DNA of 64,000 nt, from assembly GCA_027864655.1 (NCBI GenBank), contig JAQAZG010000002.1, positions 1 through 64,000 on the forward strand, read 5' to 3'. Below, piece by piece: positions 31,631 through 40,697 of the stretch. The position numbers and the translations under genes were made by a program. This DNA is from Oleispirillum naphthae (GTDB lineage: Bacteria > Pseudomonadota > Alphaproteobacteria > Rhodospirillales > Rhodospirillaceae). Numbering within the stretch: the stretch's first letter is position 1; each line of letters begins with the position of its first letter. The notes below the pieces were generated by a model that did no database searches, was not told the DNA's origin, and was given only the letters and a program-made list of their open reading frames with translations.

Positions 31631-32656
31631 ATGCCTCTTCTGCGCCGCCTCGGGGTCGCCGCCGTCGCGCTCATCGCGCTGGCCGCGCTCGCCGGGACGG
31701 CGGCCTACGTCAAGGGCCGGGAGGCGTTCTTCGCCCCCGGCCCTTCGGCTTCCTCCACCACGGCGGTCGTGCCCAAGGGCGCGGGGGTGGAGCGCATCGC
31801 GCGGCTGCTCGCCGAGGCCGGAACCATCGACGACCCCCGCCTGTTCCGCATCGGCGTGCGCCTCTCCGGGCAGCAGACCGCCCTGCGCGCCGGGGAATAC
31901 GCCTTCCCGCCCGGCGTCTCGATGCAGGGCATCCTCGACATGCTCGCCGCGGGCGCGGTGGTGCAGCGCCGCCTCACCATCCCCGAGGGGCTGACCGTCA
32001 AGCAGGCGCTGGCGCTGGTCGCCGCCGCGCCGGGGCTGGAAGGCGCGGTGCCGGAAACCCTGCCCGAAGGCAGCCTGCTGCCGGAAACCCACGCCTATAC
32101 CCTGGGCGAAAGCCGCGCCGCGCTGCTCAAGCGGATGAGCGCGGCGATGGACCGCGCGCTGGCTTCGGCATGGGAGGGCCGCGCCCCGGACCTGCCGCTC
32201 GCCTCGCCGGAGGAGGCGCTGATCCTCGCCTCCATCGTCGAGCGGGAAACCGCCGTCCCCGCCGAACGTCCCCAGGTCGCCGCCGTCTTCCTCAACCGCC
32301 TCAAAATCGGTATGCGCCTGCAATCCGACCCGACGGTGATCTACGGCCTCTCCGGCGGCAACGGAACCCTGGAGCGCGGCCTCACCCGCGGCGACCTCGA
32401 CTCCGAAACCCGGTACAACACCTACGTCATCGACCGCCTGCCGCCGTCGCCGATCTGCCTGCCCGGCGCCGCGGCGCTCGCCGCCGTCGCCCACCCGGCG
32501 GATGCCGCCGACCTCTACTTCGTCGCCGACGGCAGCGGCGGCCACGTGTTCTCCAAAACCCTGGCCGAACACACCCGCAACGTCGCCAAATGGCGCGCCA
32601 TCCAGAAGGCCGCGAAGAAGGCGGGGAAAAACCAGGCCGGGGGCTCCGCCCCCTGA
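31631..32656 (+). CDS. mltG: Endolytic murein transglycosylase MltG
   Basis: 341 aa. An N-terminal membrane anchor (about 9-26) is followed by a LysM-like region (VPKGAGVERIARLL) and the YceG domain with the catalytic Glu in LILASIVERETAVPAERP. Later conserved blocks are RLQSDPTVIYG, YNTYVIDRLPPSPICLPG and YFVADGSGGHVFSKTLAEH. MltG cuts nascent glycan strands in the periplasm and is thought to set their length. The last ten codons (GKNQAGGSAP and stop) are encoded by the edge of a paired hairpin repeat. Confidence 0.94.
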   Translation: MPLLRRLGVAAVALIALAALAGTAAYVKGREAFFAPGPSASSTTAVVPKGAGVERIARLLAEAGTIDDPRLFRIGVRLSGQQTALRAGEYAFPPGVSMQGILDMLAAGAVVQRRLTIPEGLTVKQALALVAAAPGLEGAVPETLPEGSLLPETHAYTLGESRAALLKRMSAAMDRALASAWEGRAPDLPLASPEEALILASIVERETAVPAERPQVAAVFLNRLKIGMRLQSDPTVIYGLSGGNGTLERGLTRGDLDSETRYNTYVIDRLPPSPICLPGAAALAAVAHPADAADLYFVADGSGGHVFSKTLAEHTRNVAKWRAIQKAAKKAGKNQAGGSAP

Positions 32657-32827
32657 GCCCCGCCGGGGACTCGGTCCCCGGACCCCCTGACTTGTTTTTG
32701 CGCGCAGCGCCATAGAGCCGTCACGCCGCGTGGCGGTTATAGCAGCTGCGCGGCGAAAACCGGTTATGGGATCAAAGGGCCTTCCGGCCCTTTGCGGGTC
32801 CGGGCAGAGCCCGGCCTGGTTTTTCCC
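32626..32827. repeat. Paired hairpin repeat, locus 7 (overlaps mltG)
   Basis: The left unit (32626-32713) has two hairpins: GGGGGC/GCCCCC (32639-32653) and CCGGGGAC/GTCCCCGG (32663-32681), then CTTGTTTTTGCGCGCAGCG and CCATAG. The right unit (about 32748-32827) has CTGCGCGGCGAAAACCGG, 9-bp arms CAAAGGGCC/GGCCCTTTG (32773-32794), GTCCGGGC and CCTGGTTTTTCC. The mltG stop codon is inside the first hairpin. Confidence 0.85.
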
Positions 32828-32893
32828 CTTGCCCCGCCGCCGCCGCGGGGTTTTCCTGGCGGGCGAGGGATGTGGTTTGTTGAAGGATACAGG

Positions 32894-33757
32894 ATGATGA
32901 CGAAACCGAAGATCGGCTGGATCGGCCTCGGCCACATGGGCGTGCCGATGGCCGCCAATCTGATTGCGGCGGGGTATCCGCTGCTCGCCTACAACCGCAC
33001 GCCGGAGCGGCTGGCGCTGCTCGACTGCCCGTCGGCGGCAAGCCCGGCGGCGCTGGCGGCGGAGGTGGACGTGGTGGTCACCATGCTCTCCGACGACGCG
33101 GCGCAGGAGGCGGTGCTGTTCGGCCCCGGCGGCGTGGCCGAGGGGCTGCGCGCCGGGCAGGCGGTGGTGAACATGGGCACCATCTCGCCGGGGGCGAGCC
33201 GCTCGACGGCGGAGCGCCTGGAAAAACGGGGCGTCGAGGTTCTGGACGCGCCGGTCTCCGGCTCGGTGAAGCCCGCCACCGAGGGCGCGCTGGTCATCCT
33301 CGTCGGCGGCAAGGCGGAGGCGTTCGACCGCTGCCGTCCGATCTTCGACGTGCTCGGCAAGCGGGCGTTCCACTTCGGCGGGGCCGGGCAGGGCGCGCGG
33401 GCCAAACTCGCGGTCAACATGGTGCTCGGCCTCACCTTGCAGGCGCTGGCCGAGGCGGTGGTGCTGGGCGAGAAGAGCGGCCTGCCCCGCGACATGCTGC
33501 TCGAAATGCTCGGCGAGGCGGCGGTGGCCTCCCCCATCGTCAAGCTGAAACTGCCGGCGATCGCCGCGGGCAACTTCTCCGCCGCCTTCCCGCTCAAGCA
33601 CATGGCCAAGGACTTCCGCCTCGCGGTGGCGGAAGCGGCGGAGGTGGGCGCGGTGCTGCCGGTCACCGCCACCGCGAAGGAAAGCTACGGCCGCGCCGAG
33701 GCGCACGGCTTCGGCGACCTCGACATCATGGCGATCCTCCAGGCGCTGCGGGGGTAG
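32894..33757 (+). CDS. NAD(P)-dependent beta-hydroxyacid dehydrogenase (GLYR1/HIBADH family)
   Basis: 287 aa. The start at 32894 has GAAGGATACAGG upstream. A Rossmann domain (GWIGLGHMGVPMAANL) is followed by VVTMLSDDAA, the substrate motif DAPVSGSVKPA and the catalytic Lys in KLAVNMVLG. The C-terminal domain has KHMAKDFRLAV. Family members act on 3-hydroxyisobutyrate, tartronate semialdehyde or succinic semialdehyde; the motif AEGALVILVGG does not decide between them. Its 3' end overlaps the convergent MFS gene by 32 bp. Confidence 0.85.
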   Translation: MMTKPKIGWIGLGHMGVPMAANLIAAGYPLLAYNRTPERLALLDCPSAASPAALAAEVDVVVTMLSDDAAQEAVLFGPGGVAEGLRAGQAVVNMGTISPGASRSTAERLEKRGVEVLDAPVSGSVKPATEGALVILVGGKAEAFDRCRPIFDVLGKRAFHFGGAGQGARAKLAVNMVLGLTLQALAEAVVLGEKSGLPRDMLLEMLGEAAVASPIVKLKLPAIAAGNFSAAFPLKHMAKDFRLAVAEAAEVGAVLPVTATAKESYGRAEAHGFGDLDIMAILQALRG

Positions 33758-34937
33758 GGCGCTCGGCGCGGGGGTCCACGGTGCGGGAGAACCGCGCGGC
33801 GAGCACCGCGAGCAGAAGCCCGGCGCCGGCGAACAGCGGGGCGTAGCCCAAGCTTTCCACCACCATGCCGCCGAGCGCCACGCCCGAGGACTGCCCGATG
33901 AAGAAGGACGCGGCGAATATCGAGACGGCGAGGCCGCGCACCTCCGGCGCCATCTGGGTGGCGCGGGTCTGTAGGGTGTTGTGCACCAGGTAGAGGCCGA
34001 AGCCGCTGCCCGCGATCGGCAGCAGCATCAGAAGCAGCGGCGGCGCGAGCGCGATGGCGCAGAAGCTCACGGCGATGACCACGCCGCCCGCGCGCACCAT
34101 GCCGCGCTGGCCGAAGCGGCGCAGCAGGGCCCCCGCGGAGAACGAATAGAGCATGGAGCCGCTGCCGAAGGCGGCGAGCATGCCGCCGACCGCGGTGAGC
34201 GACAGGCCGTAGAAGCCGCGCAGGTAGGCGCCGAGGAAGGTGAAGGCGCCGTAGAAGAGCAGGCTCTCGCAGCAGGTGGTGGCGAGGATGATGCGCACCG
34301 GCCGCGCCGCGGCGAGGCGGCCGAAGGAGAGGGCGATCTCGGCGAGGGTGGTCCGCCGCCGGGTGATCTCCACCCGGCCGGAGAAGAGCTCGGCGCACAG
34401 CGCGGCGGCGACGACGAGATAGACCGCGGCGAGGGCGAGGAAGGTGCCGCGCCAGCCGACGTGCTCGCCGAGGATGCCGCCGCAGGCCTGCCCGGCGATG
34501 ACCCCGAGAACCAGCCCGGAGAGGAAGCGCGCCAGCACCGGCTGGCGCCGCTCGTAGGGCACGGTGTCGCCGATGTAGGCCATCGACAGCGGGATGATCG
34601 CCGCGGCGCTGGCGCCGCCCAGCAGGCGCAGCCAGATCAGCGCCGCGAGGCTGTCGGCGAAGCCCGCGGCGGCGCTCGCCGCGGCGGAAACCAGGGTGAG
34701 CACGGCGATCACCGGGTATTTGCCGAGGCGGTCGCCGATCGGCCCATAGATGATCTGGCAGAAGCCGTAGGAGAGGGAGAAGTAGGTGGCCACCGCCGAG
34801 GCGTCGGCGACGCCGACCGAGAAGCTCTCGGCGAGCAGCGGCAGCAGCGGGTCGGCGAGGCGCGCCGTCGCCGCGGAGGCGAAGGCGGCGGCGGAAAGCA
34901 GCGCCACCGGGCGCACGGAGGAAGAGGCGGCGGACAT
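33726..34937 (-). CDS. MFS transporter (drug:H+ antiporter-like)
   Basis: 403 aa with 12 predicted membrane helices. The loop between helices 2 and 3 is GPIGDRLGKYPVI, the typical MFS GXXXDRXGR motif. The family of 12-helix exporters to which this belongs (YdhP/AraJ-like or EmrD-like) pumps small molecules or drugs. No substrate can be inferred. It forms a two-gene unit with the SDR gene upstream on the same strand (7 bp gap). Confidence 0.8.
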   Translation of the reverse strand: MSAASSSVRPVALLSAAAFASAATARLADPLLPLLAESFSVGVADASAVATYFSLSYGFCQIIYGPIGDRLGKYPVIAVLTLVSAAASAAAGFADSLAALIWLRLLGGASAAAIIPLSMAYIGDTVPYERRQPVLARFLSGLVLGVIAGQACGGILGEHVGWRGTFLALAAVYLVVAAALCAELFSGRVEITRRRTTLAEIALSFGRLAAARPVRIILATTCCESLLFYGAFTFLGAYLRGFYGLSLTAVGGMLAAFGSGSMLYSFSAGALLRRFGQRGMVRAGGVVIAVSFCAIALAPPLLLMLLPIAGSGFGLYLVHNTLQTRATQMAPEVRGLAVSIFAASFFIGQSSGVALGGMVVESLGYAPLFAGAGLLLAVLAARFSRTVDPRAERPTPAAPGGSP

Positions 34938-34944
34938 GCGGGGG

Positions 34945-35712
34945 TCAGCTCCCCTTGCGCGGCATCGCGCGGGCGAGCGCGTCGAGCCAGGAGTCGGGCA
35001 GGGCGCGCAGCATCCAGGCGATGGGCAGCATCGGCAGGGGAAAGACGATGCGCCCGCGGTTGCGCGCCAGGCCCTTGCGGATGATCCGCGCGGCGCGCTC
35101 GGCGGAGATGATGAACGGCATGGGAAAGCCGTTGGCCCCGGTCATCGCGGTGCGGACGAATCCGGGGCAGATCACGTTGACCGCCACGCCGTCCGCCGCC
35201 GCCTCGCCGCGCAGACCCTCGCCCCAGGCGCGCACCGCGGCCTTGGAGGCGCAATAGGCGGGCGCGCCGGGAATGCCGCGGAACCCGGCGATGGAGGAGA
35301 CGATGGCCACCTGGCCGCGGCCGCGGGCGCGCATCGCGGGCAGCACCGGCAGCACGGTGTTGAGCACGCCGTCGAGGTTGACGGCGAAGACGGCGCGGGT
35401 CTGTTCCGGGCTTTCCGGCCCGCCGTGGGTGCCTGCGGAGATTCCCGCGTTGGCGATGAGAAGGTCGATCGGCGCGGCGGTGTCGATGGCGGTGAGCGCT
35501 TCGGCCATGGCGTGCGCGTCGGTCACGTCCGCCGCATGGGTGCGCACCGTGGCCCCCGCCGCGGCGGCGGCGATGGCGGTCTCCTCCAGGCGCTGGAGAT
35601 CGCGGCCGAACAGGTGCAGGGCGCGGCCCGGCGCGGCATAGGCGCGGGCGAGCGCGCGGCCGAGGCCGCCGGAAGCGCCGGTGATGACGATGGTGGTGGG
35701 GGCGTGCGGCAC
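34945..35712 (-). CDS. Short-chain dehydrogenase/reductase
   Basis: 255 aa from a GTG at 35712 with AAGGA upstream. Classical SDR: TGASGGLGRALARA, NAGIS, SSIAGFRGIPGAPAYCASK with Ser-Tyr-Lys, and NVICPGFVRTAMT. The C-terminal FIISAERAARIIRKGL stretch, followed by a hydrophobic LPMLPIAWMLRALP segment, is typical of the lipid-metabolism SDRs related to YqjQ/DltE and suggests membrane contact. It is divergent from yicC. The substrate is unknown. Confidence 0.82.
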   Translation of the reverse strand: MPHAPTTIVITGASGGLGRALARAYAAPGRALHLFGRDLQRLEETAIAAAAAGATVRTHAADVTDAHAMAEALTAIDTAAPIDLLIANAGISAGTHGGPESPEQTRAVFAVNLDGVLNTVLPVLPAMRARGRGQVAIVSSIAGFRGIPGAPAYCASKAAVRAWGEGLRGEAAADGVAVNVICPGFVRTAMTGANGFPMPFIISAERAARIIRKGLARNRGRIVFPLPMLPIAWMLRALPDSWLDALARAMPRKGS

Positions 35713-35742
35713 GGCTGGCGTCCTTTTATCGTCGTCTGGAAC

Positions 35743-35772
35743 GTGACAGAGCGTCGTTTTCACGGTTATAAC
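35743..35772 (+). promoter_or_regulatory. Sigma-70-type promoter of yicC-gmk
   Basis: GTGACA (35743-35748), an 18-bp spacer and TATAAC (35767-35772): 5 of 6 and 5 of 6 consensus bases, about 45 bp before the yicC start. The -10 lies in a 10-bp palindrome GGTTATAACC (35764-35773), which may also serve the divergent SDR gene or be an operator. Confidence 0.65.
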
Positions 35773-35819
35773 CCTGAAACGCGATTTCGCCATGGGATAC
35801 GCAAACGGGGGACGATTCA

Positions 35820-36716
35820 GTGACCTTGCACAGCATGACCGGGTTCGCCCGGGTCGAGGGACGCGACGCCGGGAGCGGCACCGAATGGGTGTGGGACCTG
35901 CGCAGCGTCAACGGCAAGGGTCTGGACGCGCGCTTCCGCCTGCCTTCGGGCTTCGAGCCGATGGAAAAGCCGCTGCGCGATGCGCTGGCCGCGGTTCTCT
36001 CGCGCGGCTCGGTGAGCGTTTCGCTCTCCGTCGCCCGCGCCGCCGCCTCCTCCGGCCTGTCGCTCAACGCCGCCTGGCTGGAGACCCTGATCGCCGCCTC
36101 CACCGAGATGCGCGCCCGCTTCCCCGGCCAGGTGGAGCCGCCCGCCTTCGACGGCCTGCTGCAGGTCAAGGGCGTGGTCGAGGCCGCGGAGACCCCCGCC
36201 GACGCCACCGTCGAGGCGGCGCTGCACACGCAACTGCTCGCCGATTTTTCCCGCGCCGTCGCGGCGCTCGCCGCCGCCCGGGCGGAGGAGGGGGGGCGCA
36301 TCGCCGCCGTCGTCACCGAGCACGTGGACGCCATCGCGGACCTGATCGCCCGCGCCGAAACCACCGCCTCGGCCCGCGCCGACACCCGCAAGGAGCGCCT
36401 TGCCCGCCAGCTCGCCGAGCTGCTGGACGCCGCCGAGCTGCCGGAGGAGCGCCTGACGCAGGAGCTTGCGCTGCTGATCACCCGCTTCGACGTGCGGGAG
36501 GAGCTGGACCGCCTGACCAGCCACATCGCCGCGGCGCGCGCGCTGATGGCGCAGGGGCAGGGCATCGGGCGGAAGTTCGACTTCCTCTGCCAGGAATTCA
36601 ACCGCGAGGCCAACACGCTCTGCTCCAAGTCGGCGGATGCGGAGCTCACCGCCATCGGCCTCGACCTCAAGACCACGATCGACCGTCTGCGCGAGCAGAT
36701 CCAGAACATCGAATAA
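35820..36716 (+). CDS. YicC-family endoribonuclease
   Basis: 298 aa from a GTG at 35820. YicC_N domain: LHSMTGFARVEG and DLRSVNGKGLDARFRLP. The C-terminal DUF1732 has ITRFDVREELDRLTSHI, GRKFDFLCQEFNREANTLCSKS and DLKTTIDRLREQIQNIE, nearly identical to the family consensus. YicC is a conserved RNase that in E. coli participates in small-RNA (RyhB) turnover. It is next to gmk, as in most proteobacteria. Confidence 0.92.
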   Translation: MTLHSMTGFARVEGRDAGSGTEWVWDLRSVNGKGLDARFRLPSGFEPMEKPLRDALAAVLSRGSVSVSLSVARAAASSGLSLNAAWLETLIAASTEMRARFPGQVEPPAFDGLLQVKGVVEAAETPADATVEAALHTQLLADFSRAVAALAAARAEEGGRIAAVVTEHVDAIADLIARAETTASARADTRKERLARQLAELLDAAELPEERLTQELALLITRFDVREELDRLTSHIAAARALMAQGQGIGRKFDFLCQEFNREANTLCSKSADAELTAIGLDLKTTIDRLREQIQNIE

Positions 36717-36727
36717 GGGGCCTGTCC

Positions 36728-37396
36728 ATGTCGTCCTCGCCAAACGCCGGGGGCGTTTCCCCCGCTTCCCTGGTCAGCCGCCGCGGCCTCCTGCTGGTGC
36801 TGTCCTCGCCGTCGGGGGCGGGCAAGACCACCATCGCCCGCAACCTCCTGGCCGCCGATCCGCTGATCTCCGCCTCGATCTCGGTGACCACCCGGCCGCA
36901 GCGGCCGAGCGAGCAGGAAAAGCGCGACTACTACTTCATCGACAAGGCGCGCTTCGACGAGATGGTCGCCAAGGGCGAACTGCTGGAGCACGCCCTGGTG
37001 TTCGGCAACTACTACGGTACGCCGAAGAAGCCGGTGGAGGACTGGCTCGCCATGGGCCGCGACGTGCTGTTCGATATCGACTGGCAGGGCGCGCAACAGC
37101 TGGAAGAAAAGATGTCCAACGACCTGGTGCGCATCTTCGTGCTGCCGCCCTCGATGGCGGAGCTGGAGCGCCGCCTGCGCTCCCGCGCGCAGGACAGCGA
37201 AACCGTGTTGCAGGGCCGCATGGCCAAGGCCGCGGACGAAATGAGCCACTGGATCGAGTACGACTACATCATCATCAACCGCGATGCGGCGGCGAGCACC
37301 CGCCAGGCGCTCACCATCCTCAACGCGGAACGCCAGAAACGCGCCCGCCTCACCGGCATGTCCGACTTCATCGGCGCCCTGCGCGACCAGATGTAG
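36728..37396 (+). CDS. gmk: Guanylate kinase
   Basis: 222 aa, starting at 36728. It phosphorylates GMP to GDP. P-loop SPSGAGKTT (about residues 27-35), GMP-binding SVTTRPQRPSEQEKRDYYF, GNYYGTPKKPVE, DIDWQGAQQL and RAQDSETVLQGRM. The N-terminal 20-residue extension is poorly conserved; a later start is not supported by an ATG. It is cotranscribed with yicC (11 bp gap). A paired hairpin repeat begins 3 bp after its stop and separates it from the convergent rsmA. Confidence 0.95.
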   Translation: MSSSPNAGGVSPASLVSRRGLLLVLSSPSGAGKTTIARNLLAADPLISASISVTTRPQRPSEQEKRDYYFIDKARFDEMVAKGELLEHALVFGNYYGTPKKPVEDWLAMGRDVLFDIDWQGAQQLEEKMSNDLVRIFVLPPSMAELERRLRSRAQDSETVLQGRMAKAADEMSHWIEYDYIIINRDAAASTRQALTILNAERQKRARLTGMSDFIGALRDQM

Positions 37397-37398
37397 GG

Positions 37399-37580
37399 TA
37401 ACACCAGGCCAGGGCTCCGCCCTGGACCCGCCGGGGACTCGGTCCCCGGACCCCTTTACCTTGTTTTTCGCCGCGCAGCGGCCATCGACCGTCACGCCGC
37501 GTGACGGCTCTCTCGCGCTGCGTGCAAAAACCAAAAGTTATGGGGTGCGCGAGGGGTCCAAGACCCCTCGCAAAGTTCTA
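37399..37580. repeat. Paired hairpin repeat, locus 8
   Basis: The left unit (37399-37483) has two hairpins: CCAGGGC/GCCCTGG (37409-37425) and CCGGGGAC/GTCCCCGG (37431-37449), then CTTGTTTTTCGCCGCGCAGC. The right unit (about 37514-37580) has GCGTGCAAAAACCAAAAG, TTATGGGGTGC, 10-bp arms GCGAGGGGTC and GACCCCTCGC (37549-37571) and AAAGTTCTAGTTTT, inside which lies the rsmA stop codon. It lies between convergent gmk and rsmA, so it probably ends both transcripts. Confidence 0.85.
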
Positions 37581-38399
37581 GTTTTCCGCCAGCGCCCGCG
37601 CCAGGGCGCAGAAGCCCTCGACCGGGATGGTTTCCGCCCGCGCCTCGGGGTCGATTCCCGCCGCGAGGCACAGCTCCGCACCGCCCAGGGGCTTCAGCGC
37701 GGCGCGCAGCATCTTGCGGCGCTGGCCGAAGGCGGCGGCGGTGACGCGTTCCAGGGTGGTGCGCGGCGCGGGGGCGAGCGGTTCGGCGCGGGGTTCGAGG
37801 CGGAGCACGGCGGAGGTGACCTTGGGCGGCGGGGTGAAGGCGGCGGGGTGGACCTCGAACAGGGCGGAGGTTTCGCACAGCCACTGGCAGAGCACCGAGA
37901 GGCGGCCGTAGTCCTTGCCGCCGGGCGGGGCGGTGATGCGGTCCACCACCTCCTTTTGCAGCATCACGGTGATGCTGGCGAAGTCGTGCGGGTTCGCCAG
38001 CCAGCGGGTGAGCAGCACGGTGCCGATGTTGTAGGGCAGGTTGGCGGCGATGCGCCGCGGCGCGGGGCCGAGGGCGGCGTAGTCGATGGAAAGCGCGTCT
38101 TCCGCGATCACCCGCAGACGGCCCGGGTAGGCGGCGGCGATCTCCGCGAGGGCGGGGAGGCAGCGGTCGTCGCGCTCGATGGCGACGAGGTTTTCCGCGC
38201 CTTCGGAGAGGAGGCCGCGGGTCAGCCCGCCGGGGCCGGGGCCGACCTCGATGATCGTCCCCGCATCGAGCGGCCCGGCGGCGCGGGCGATGCGCGCGGT
38301 GAGGTGGAGGTCGAGGAGGAAGTTCTGGCCGAGGTTCTTTTTCGCGCGCAGGCCGTGCGCGGCGATGACCTCGCGCAGCGGCGGCAGGGTGTCGCTCAT
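37578..38399 (-). CDS. rsmA: 16S rRNA (adenine1518/1519-N6) dimethyltransferase
   Basis: 273 aa. It adds four methyl groups to two adenines at the 3' end of 16S rRNA late in 30S assembly. Motifs: [11 protein letters not shown], the SAM-binding [14 protein letters not shown], the catalytic [11 protein letters not shown] and the [21 protein letters not shown] block. The C-terminal helical domain is complete. Its start overlaps the pdxA stop by four bases. It is the last gene of the lptF-lptD-surA-pdxA-rsmA operon. Confidence 0.96.
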   Translation of the reverse strand: MSDTLPPLREVIAAHGLRAKKNLGQNFLLDLHLTARIARAAGPLDAGTIIEVGPGPGGLTRGLLSEGAENLVAIERDDRCLPALAEIAAAYPGRLRVIAEDALSIDYAALGPAPRRIAANLPYNIGTVLLTRWLANPHDFASITVMLQKEVVDRITAPPGGKDYGRLSVLCQWLCETSALFEVHPAAFTPPPKVTSAVLRLEPRAEPLAPAPRTTLERVTAAAFGQRRKMLRAALKPLGGAELCLAAGIDPEARAETIPVEGFCALARALAEN

Positions 38400-39403
38400 G
38401 CCGCCCCCGCGCGTGCCCGCGCCATCGCATCGGCCATGCGCAGCGCCGCGATCAGGCTGTCGGGGCGGGCCTGCCCGGTCCCGGCGAGGGAGAGCGCGGT
38501 GCCGTGGTCCGGCGAGGTGCGGATGAACGGCAGCCCCAGGGTGACGTTGACGCCGCCGTGGAAGTCCAGCGTCTTGATCGGGATCAGCGCCTGGTCGTGA
38601 TACATGCAGAGCGCCGCGTCGTAGAGGGCGCGCGCCTCGGCGTGGAAGAGGGTGTCGGCGGGGAAGGGGCCCGCGACGGCGTGGCCTTCGGCGGCGAGTG
38701 CGGCGATCGCCGGGGCGATCAGGTCCTCCTCTTCGTCGCCCATCAGGCCGTCCTCCCCGGCGTGCGGGTTGAGCGCGGCGACCGCGAGGCGCGGCTGCGC
38801 GATGCCGAAGTCGCGGGCAAGCGCGGCGAGCACGATGCGTGCGATTTCGGCGAGCGGCAGCGCGGCGAGGCGGGCGGGCACCTCGGCGAGCGCGCAGTGC
38901 ACGGTGGCGGGCACCACGCGCAGCGCGTCGCAGGCGAGCATCATCACCGCGCGGCAGCCGGGCCCGGCGAGTTCGGCGAGGTAGTCGGTGTGGCCGGGGT
39001 GGGGGAATCCGGCGGCGGCGAGCGCCGCCTTGTGGATCGGCGCGGTGACCAGGGCGGCGGCCTCCCCGGCCTGGCAGAGTTCCACCCCCCGGCGGATCGC
39101 GCCGGTGACGGCGGCGGCGTTGGCGGGGTCGGGCACGCCGATGACTTCCGGGTTTGCCGCGGTCACCGGCAGCACCGGCAGCGCGGCGGAAAAGACCTCC
39201 GCCGCCTCCGCCAGGGCCGCGATGGGCCGGATCGGCAGGGAAAGCCCGAGGCGCCGCGCGCGGGCGGCGAGCACCGCCGGGTCGGCGATCGCGGCAAAGG
39301 CGGGGATCGCCCCGCCGCGGGCGCGCCGCCACGCCTCGAGGATCAGGTCCGGGCCGATCCCCGCGGGTTCCCCCATGCTGAGCGCGAGCGGCGGCGCGGT
39401 CAT
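38396..39403 (-). CDS. pdxA: 4-hydroxythreonine-4-phosphate dehydrogenase
   Basis: 335 aa. It oxidises 4-phosphohydroxy-L-threonine in the vitamin B6 pathway, using NAD and a metal. It begins [17 protein letters not shown]. Other blocks are [17 protein letters not shown] (a metal His), [13 protein letters not shown] (His) and [15 protein letters not shown] (His), then [12 protein letters not shown]. Four-base overlaps join it to surA and rsmA. Confidence 0.95.
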   Translation of the reverse strand: MTAPPLALSMGEPAGIGPDLILEAWRRARGGAIPAFAAIADPAVLAARARRLGLSLPIRPIAALAEAAEVFSAALPVLPVTAANPEVIGVPDPANAAAVTGAIRRGVELCQAGEAAALVTAPIHKAALAAAGFPHPGHTDYLAELAGPGCRAVMMLACDALRVVPATVHCALAEVPARLAALPLAEIARIVLAALARDFGIAQPRLAVAALNPHAGEDGLMGDEEEDLIAPAIAALAAEGHAVAGPFPADTLFHAEARALYDAALCMYHDQALIPIKTLDFHGGVNVTLGLPFIRTSPDHGTALSLAGTGQARPDSLIAALRMADAMARARAGAA

Positions 39404-40677
39404 ATCCGGATGTCGATGACCGCGGTGCGCCGCAGGTCGCGCAGGTGGCGCTCGGCGGCGCGTTCCAGGCGTTCCAGGCGCAGCATGCTGCGGATATTCT
39501 CGTCGTCGGGCAGGGCCGAGGGCGCGGTGCGTTCGCACACCATCAAGAGCGTGGCGACGCCGCCGAGGTCCAGGGGGGCGCTCGGCTCGCCCTCCGGCAG
39601 CGCGGTGACGGTGGCGGCCAGCGCGGCGGGAAGGTTTTTCTGCAGCAGCGTGCCGAGCGGGCCGGTGCCGGGGGTGGAAAGCGTCTTGCCGTAGGCGTCG
39701 AAGGCCGGGCAGCCGCGCAGCGAGGCGCGCACGTAGTCCACCACCTTGTCGCGGTCGGCGGGGGAGAGCGCCTTGTTTCCGGAGATCGGCAGCTTGATCT
39801 GCGACAGGCGGTAGCGGGTCTCTCCGGCGTCCGGGGTGGTGACGACGCGGCGCTGCTCCAGGTGCAGGATGTAATAGCCGCTCGTCGTGCGGATCGGCGT
39901 GGAAACGTCGCCCGGGGCCATCTGCCCCAGCGCGGCGTCGAGTTCGCGTTCGAGCTGGCCCTGCGGCACCCAGCCGAGGTCGCCGCCGCGCGCCGCCGTG
40001 GGGCTGCGCGAGAACTGGTGCGCCGCCTGGGCGAAGGGCGCGCCGTTGCGCAATTGCTCCACCAGCTTGCCGGCGAGGGCCAGGAGGTCGGCCTCGTTTT
40101 GCCCCGCATCGAACGGCAGGAAGATTTCCGAGACGTGGTACTGCGGCCGCCCGAGAGTGGCGGCGAGCTGCGCCTTGCGTTCGGCGATATCCTCCGCCGA
40201 GGGATTGCTCTTGGCGTTGTAGAGGCGGCCGACCACCTTGACCCACAGCGCCTGGGCGCGGATCTGCTCGGTGATGGTGTCGTAGGGGACGCCGAGCTCG
40301 GCGGCGAGGCGCTTCAGCCCGCCCGCGGGCATGCGGTTGCCGGTTTCGACCTGGGCGATGGAGTGGGCGAGATCGTCGTCGGAGAGCGCGACGCTGAGGC
40401 GCTTGGCCTCCTGCGTCTGCAGGCGCTCGTCGATCAGGCTGCGCAACACCGTGGGCGCGAGGCGGCGGCGGTTGTCCGTGGTGTCGGGCAGCCGCGAGGA
40501 GAACAGAGCGACGCGCAGCCGGGTGGCGAGGTCGAAGACCGAGACCACGTCGTCGTTGACCACGGCGGCGATGCGCAGGGCGTCCTGCGCCGGGGCCGGG
40601 TGCGGCGCGGCGATGACGGCGAAGAGGGCCCCGGTGAGGGCGGCTACCCAACGTTTCATGGTCGCAAGAGGTTTCAT
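39400..40677 (-). CDS. surA: Periplasmic chaperone / peptidyl-prolyl isomerase SurA
   Basis: 425 aa. The ATG at 40677 is followed by a second at 40659. A signal peptide ([21 protein letters not shown]) precedes the SurA_N domain ([34 protein letters not shown]). The parvulin-type PPIase domain is at about 190-300 ([20 protein letters not shown]). A further, more divergent parvulin-like part ends the protein. SurA carries unfolded outer-membrane proteins, including LptD, through the periplasm, which matches its place 20 bp behind lptD. Confidence 0.9.
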   Translation of the reverse strand: MKPLATMKRWVAALTGALFAVIAAPHPAPAQDALRIAAVVNDDVVSVFDLATRLRVALFSSRLPDTTDNRRRLAPTVLRSLIDERLQTQEAKRLSVALSDDDLAHSIAQVETGNRMPAGGLKRLAAELGVPYDTITEQIRAQALWVKVVGRLYNAKSNPSAEDIAERKAQLAATLGRPQYHVSEIFLPFDAGQNEADLLALAGKLVEQLRNGAPFAQAAHQFSRSPTAARGGDLGWVPQGQLERELDAALGQMAPGDVSTPIRTTSGYYILHLEQRRVVTTPDAGETRYRLSQIKLPISGNKALSPADRDKVVDYVRASLRGCPAFDAYGKTLSTPGTGPLGTLLQKNLPAALAATVTALPEGEPSAPLDLGGVATLLMVCERTAPSALPDDENIRSMLRLERLERAAERHLRDLRRTAVIDIRI

Positions 40678-40697
40678 CGCGTCTGCCCGTTTTCTGT

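Noticed and set aside
6033-37580. Dispersed hairpin repeats as CRISPR, riboswitches or tRNA genes
   Set aside because: They are not regularly spaced, have no spacers and no tRNA-like cloverleaf, and their arms change together; they fit a terminator/REP-like family.
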